From: Roseivivax marinus
GTDB taxonomy: Bacteria > Pseudomonadota > Alphaproteobacteria > Rhodobacterales > Rhodobacteraceae
Length of the DNA stretch: 64,000 bases
Direction of reading: 5' to 3'
Assembly: GCF_900109705.1 (NCBI RefSeq)
Contig: NZ_FOAI01000006.1
Coordinates: forward strand, 1-64,000
Below the pieces are notes generated by a model, which saw only the letters and a program-made list of their open reading frames with translations, made no database searches and was not told the DNA's origin. Positions 63,333 through 64,000 of this stretch are shown one piece after another. The first letter of the stretch is position 1. Every line of letters starts with the position of its first letter. A program made the position numbers and the translations under genes.

Positions 63333-63993
63333 GGGTCGGGTCCTGTTTGCGTTCGGTAGGTCGGGGGCGTCCGGGGATCATGTAGGGCACTGCGTCCCGG
63401 TAGCGCGCATATCGCGCACCGAAGCGACGGAGGTAGCGCGGCTCCTTCAGGCGGGCGGGCGCGATCAGGCAGTAGGCCGTCAGCACCGCGGCCACGGCAA
63501 GTTGGTCCGGCGTCCAGGTGGGCACGGTCCAGAGCACGAGCGTGAAGCCCACGTAGATCGGCTGGCGGATCAGGGTGAAGAGGCCCCTCGTCGGCATGTC
63601 GGGCCAGGCCGGGTCACGCAGCTGCACCAGCGACGTCCACCCCAACGCGCCCGATTGCAGCTCGGCGCCGGCGTCGAGGTTGGACTTCATCAGGAACAGC
63701 CACGAGGCGACGTGCAGCGCAAGAACCACCCAGAGCGCCGCGCCCTCGGCCCGCCACCAGACGATGCCCGAGGGCGTCCAGAGCAGGAACAGCGCCAGCA
63801 GCTGGAGCGAGGCGAAAATGGTGTAGGTGGTGGCGGCAAGCGTCTTGCCCCACGGCCCCGGAAGCACGCGGCCCGGCACCTTCGCGCCGCGACCGTTCAG
63901 AAACAGCGAATGCAGCAGCGGGAATTGCAGGACCAGCGCGGCATTGACGAGGATGGCATACGGGAATGGCACCGCGCCGAGGCCTATCATCAT
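63325..63993 (-). CDS. membrane methyltransferase of the MddA/isoprenylcysteine family, 5-prime end at window edge
   Basis: At least 222 residues with about five hydrophobic segments. FTLIRQPIYVGFTLVLWTVPT (about residues 148-168) and ARLKEPRYLRRFGARYARYRDAVPYMIP (in parts, about 180-210) match the isoprenylcysteine methyltransferase/MddA-like C-terminus. MddA makes dimethylsulfide from methanethiol; other members methylate different acceptors. The first visible ATG (63993) is 7 bases from the window end, and the family normally has further N-terminal residues, so the true start is probably outside. It overlaps the UbiG-type gene by 8 bases. Confidence 0.6.
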   Translation of the reverse strand: MMIGLGAVPFPYAILVNAALVLQFPLLHSLFLNGRGAKVPGRVLPGPWGKTLAATTYTIFASLQLLALFLLWTPSGIVWWRAEGAALWVVLALHVASWLFLMKSNLDAGAELQSGALGWTSLVQLRDPAWPDMPTRGLFTLIRQPIYVGFTLVLWTVPTWTPDQLAVAAVLTAYCLIAPARLKEPRYLRRFGARYARYRDAVPYMIPGRPRPTERKQDPTHG

Positions 63994-64000
63994 GCCATTC

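Overview
The window is high-GC DNA with tightly packed, often 4-base-overlapping genes and an alphaproteobacterial gene repertoire. It has a hom/glpX/recJ neighbourhood, a paaZ fusion, TRAP dctPQM genes, opgGH and RTX adhesin-like proteins. I infer a member of the Rhodobacterales (Roseobacter-type marine bacteria); the species cannot be read from the sequence alone.

Region 1 (364-14375) is the most unusual part. A six-gene plus-strand operon (946-8099) encodes a tautomerase/SnoaL fusion, HyuB, HyuA, an isochorismatase-fold hydrolase, a PEP-mutase/isocitrate-lyase-family C-C lyase and an FAD oxidoreductase, and every junction overlaps. Facing it is a minus-strand operon (14375 down to 8578) for a GntR/HutC regulator, a LeuC/LeuD-type hydro-lyase and a TRAP transporter (dctP, dctQ, dctM). 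A near-identical 22-bp inverted repeat (TCTGTATT-N6-RATACAGR) lies at the promoter end of each operon (904-925 and 14476-14497). The two operons therefore look like one regulon: an uptake-plus-catabolism system for an unidentified carboxylate, lactam or imide. I find no named pathway with this full gene set.

Region 2 (14722-17298) holds a secreted RTX protein with a beta-helix, a PGRS-like glycine-rich stretch and a Calx-beta domain, followed by tRNA-Glu. Region 3 (17381-28983) is mainly housekeeping: recJ, glpX, a Nudix gene, hom, small lipoproteins including a cytochrome c, lolD with lolC/E, an SDR, a DUF1992 protein and a di-haem peroxidase.

Region 4 (29151-42137) is phenylacetate catabolism: paaG, paaI, paaK and a TetR regulator on the plus strand, and paaX-A-B-C-D-(small ORF)-E-Z on the minus strand. 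The two halves are separated by a second RTX protein of visibly lower GC. PaaK activates phenylacetate, PaaABCDE epoxidises the CoA ester, PaaG isomerises it to the oxepin and PaaZ opens and oxidises the ring. The beta-oxidation genes paaF, paaH and paaJ are not in the window.

Region 5 (42223-52665) has a UMP-kinase paralogue, an oligopeptide ABC transporter (oppABCDF) and the periplasmic glucan genes opgG and opgH. Region 6 (53006-63993) has a 1565-residue ExeM-type extracellular nuclease with N-terminal RTX repeats, tgt, a DUF2189 membrane protein, a RimB-RimK fusion, a DUF4149 protein, a UbiG-type methyltransferase and an edge-truncated membrane methyltransferase. Three copies of a 47-bp palindromic intergenic repeat surround tgt and the DUF2189 gene. 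No CRISPR array, integrase, transposase, rRNA or type I exporter gene was seen.
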